Source: Polaribacter sp. ALD11 (GTDB lineage Bacteria > Bacteroidota > Bacteroidia > Flavobacteriales > Flavobacteriaceae). Taken from it: a stretch of 64,000 nucleotides of DNA. Below the pieces are notes generated by a model, which had not been told where the DNA came from, ran no database searches, and saw only the letters and a program-made list of their open reading frames with translations. Shown here in pieces: positions 62,285 to 64,000 of the stretch. Both the position numbers and the translations under genes were made by a program. Location of the stretch: NCBI RefSeq assembly GCF_002831685.1, contig NZ_CP025119.1, forward strand, positions 1,585,001-1,649,000, given 5' to 3'. How positions within the stretch are numbered: the first letter of the stretch is position 1; every line of letters starts with the position of its first letter.

Positions 62285-62288
62285 AAAA

Positions 62289-62296
62289 CAAAAATA
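62289..62296 (-). promoter_or_regulatory. -7 box of the UbiA-like gene
   Basis: On the minus strand TATTTTTG, a perfect TAnnTTTG, with four bases to the ATG at 62284. Confidence 0.45.
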
Positions 62297-62382
62297 ACAT
62301 TTCTGTTCATAACATTCATTTTTTGGTTAATAATTAACTTCTTTTTATTCATTTTCAGACAGCAATTAATTTATTTAATTCT

Positions 62383-62390
62383 TATTTTTG
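62383..62390 (+). promoter_or_regulatory. -7 box of gcvP
   Basis: TATTTTTG, a perfect TAnnTTTG, about 84 bases before the gcvP ATG. No glycine riboswitch-like structure was recognised in the leader. Confidence 0.4.
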
Positions 62391-62474
62391 AAAAGTCAAA
62401 AATTCTTATTTTTTTTGAAAATATAATAAACAACACTAAATCGATTGAAATAAATCGGTAACAAAACTAAATAA

Positions 62475-64000
62475 ATGAATACAAATTCGTTTCAACGTAG
62501 ACATATTGGTCCTAATAAAAAGGAACAAGAAAAAATGTTAGCAACTATTAAAGCTAATAACTTAGAGCAATTAATTGATGAAACTGTACCTAACAACATT
62601 CTGCTAAAAAAGCCTTTAGATTTAGAACCCGCTATGAGCGAGTACCAGTATTTAGCGCATATAAAAGCACTTTCAGAAAAAAATAAGGTTTTTAAAAGCT
62701 ATATAGGTTTAGGATACAATGAAGCAATTGTACCAAGTGTAATTCAGCGTAATATTTTAGAAAACCCAGGTTGGTACACAGCATACACACCTTACCAAGC
62801 AGAAATTGCACAAGGTAGATTAGAAGCGTTGTTAAATTACCAAACGATGATTTGCGATTTAACAGGAATGGAGCTAGCAAATGCCTCTTTATTAGATGAA
62901 TCTACCGCTGCTGCAGAAGCAATGGCTTTATTATATGATGTTAGAGAACGTGCAAAGAAAAAAGCAGGTGCTAATAAATTTTTTGTTTCTGATGAAATTT
63001 TACCACAAACCTTATCTTTATTACAGACAAGATCAACTCCAATTGGTATTGAGTTAGTCGTTGGAAATCATGAAGATTTTAATTTTGGTGATGAATTTTT
63101 CGGAGCAATCTTACAATACCCTGGGAAATTTGGGCAAATTTTTGATTACGAGAAATTTGTTGCAAAAGCAAATGATAACAACATAAAAATAGCGGTTGCA
63201 GCCGATATTTTATCCTTAGTACAATTAAAAGCACCAGGAGAATTTGGCGCATCTGTTGTTGTAGGAACTACACAGCGTTTCGGAATCCCTTTAGGTTACG
63301 GAGGCCCTCATGCAGCCTATTTTGCAACTAAAGAAGCCTATAAAAGAAGTATTCCAGGAAGAATTATTGGTGTTACCAAAGATACAGATGGAAAGCGTGC
63401 TTTAAGAATGGCTTTACAAACCAGAGAACAACACATTAAACGTGAAAGAGCTACTTCTAATATTTGTACTGCGCAGGTTTTATTAGCAGTTATGGCAGGA
63501 ATGTACGCTGTTTACCACGGTAAAGATGGTCTAGAATTTATTGCAAACAATGTGCATAATCACACAAAATCACTTGCAAATACTCTAGAAAACTTAGGTT
63601 TCAAACAATTGAATGCTGCTTATTTTGATACTATTTTGATTGAGGTTGAAGCAGAAAAATTAAGAACAGTTGCAGAAGCAAAAAGCATTAACTTTAATTA
63701 TGTCGATGCAAACCATGTCTCGATTTCTATTAATGAAACTATTGACTCTACATCTTTAAGAGCAATAATCTCTTGTTTTGAAGAAGCTTTTAATATAGAA
63801 AATAAAAAAATAGCTGAAACTACAGAAATTCTTCCGAAAAACGTACAGAGAAATACGTCGTTTTTAGAGAACGAAGTTTTTAACACGTATCAATCTGAAA
63901 CAGATATGATGCGATATATTAAGAAATTAGAACGCAAAGATTTAGCGTTGAATCATTCTATGATTTCTTTAGGTTCTTGTACAATGAAGCTAAATGCAGC
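62475..64000 (+). CDS. gcvP: Glycine dehydrogenase (decarboxylating), P-protein; 3' end beyond window
   Basis: Runs off the right edge after 508 codons; the complete protein is ~950 residues. The start MNTNSFQRRHIGPN is typical. LGYNEAIVPSVIQRNIL, YQTMICDLTGMELANASLLDESTAAAEAM and GPHAAYFAT belong to the N-terminal half. The PLP lysine in the C-terminal half is outside the window. This PLP enzyme decarboxylates glycine and passes the aminomethyl group to the H-protein of the glycine cleavage system. Confidence 0.96.
   Translation, partial: MNTNSFQRRHIGPNKKEQEKMLATIKANNLEQLIDETVPNNILLKKPLDLEPAMSEYQYLAHIKALSEKNKVFKSYIGLGYNEAIVPSVIQRNILENPGWYTAYTPYQAEIAQGRLEALLNYQTMICDLTGMELANASLLDESTAAAEAMALLYDVRERAKKKAGANKFFVSDEILPQTLSLLQTRSTPIGIELVVGNHEDFNFGDEFFGAILQYPGKFGQIFDYEKFVAKANDNNIKIAVAADILSLVQLKAPGEFGASVVVGTTQRFGIPLGYGGPHAAYFATKEAYKRSIPGRIIGVTKDTDGKRALRMALQTREQHIKRERATSNICTAQVLLAVMAGMYAVYHGKDGLEFIANNVHNHTKSLANTLENLGFKQLNAAYFDTILIEVEAEKLRTVAEAKSINFNYVDANHVSISINETIDSTSLRAIISCFEEAFNIENKKIAETTEILPKNVQRNTSFLENEVFNTYQSETDMMRYIKKLERKDLALNHSMISLGSCTMKLNA

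Noticed and set aside
62391..62474. Possible glycine riboswitch ahead of gcvP
   Set aside because: The ~84-base AT-rich leader shows no conserved core I recognise and is too short for a tandem glycine aptamer.
1..64000. CRISPR array, tRNA or rRNA genes, IS elements, prophage
   Set aside because: No regular spaced repeats, cloverleaf sequences, transposases or phage structural genes were recognised. A tRNA scan would settle the first point.

Overview
The window is low-GC chromosomal DNA from a marine-type member of the Flavobacteriaceae (Bacteroidota), possibly near Polaribacter or Tenacibaculum. The genus is inferred from gene style only. The support is: TAnnTTTG-type -7 promoter boxes in front of many genes, almost no Shine-Dalgarno sequences, two large secreted proteins with type IX secretion C-terminal sorting domains, beta-propeller LytS-type sensor kinases, a SusC-like TonB receptor, and the gene order ftsH-LUD-cdsA-psd. 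I saw no rRNA, tRNA, CRISPR array, prophage or IS transposase.

Layout. 1-2.8 kb: 3' part of a PLD-nuclease/helicase/DUF3427 protein that runs off the left edge, plus a small ORF. 2.8-12.5 kb: housekeeping genes (SulP transporter, NUDIX hydrolase, pyrE, birA, and the rsfS-ftsH-LUD-cdsA-psd-acyl-CoA-binding protein-YceI run). 12.6-23.4 kb: an SDR epimerase, a VWA/MoxR ATPase pair, the remnant of an M28 peptidase, an ECF sigma factor with a small membrane partner, DUF2914, yaaA, a SanA-like protein, L-serine ammonia-lyase and DUF2853. 23.5-25.6 kb: dnaK behind a sigma-54-type promoter. 25.7-41.5 kb: two tandem paralogous signalling modules. 41.5-49.2 kb: NADH dehydrogenase type 2, small membrane proteins, a frameshifted AraC regulator, a GyrI-like protein, a TonB-dependent receptor and two exported proteins. 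49.2-57.9 kb: a minus-strand tryptophan/kynurenine degradation cluster from kynurenine to 2-aminomuconate. 58-64 kb: an NlpC/P60 lipoprotein, a SerB-SerA fusion, a UbiA-like protein and the 5' part of gcvP.

The most notable region is 25.7-41.5 kb. Each module has a propeller-sensor histidine kinase, a LytTR response regulator and a large type IX-secreted surface protein. The second module also carries a short membrane kinase. Each of the five promoter regions holds a direct repeat whose half-sites lie exactly 21 bp apart, two helical turns, as expected for a LytTR dimer. The two sites of module 1 share one half-site sequence and the three sites of module 2 share another. This suggests two autoregulated circuits whose DNA specificity diverged after duplication, each controlling its own surface protein. 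The same terminator sequence (10-bp stem, 6-nt loop) occurs before module 1, between the modules and after module 2.

Other points of interest: a repeat-bearing soluble insertion in the SulP transporter; overlapping face-to-face promoters between pyrE and the NUDIX gene; several genes whose start codon falls at the predicted transcription start (leaderless mRNAs); two one-base homopolymer frameshifts (AraC regulator, M28 remnant); and several families of short dispersed repeats concentrated in the right third. No gene-free stretch exceeds 300 bases.
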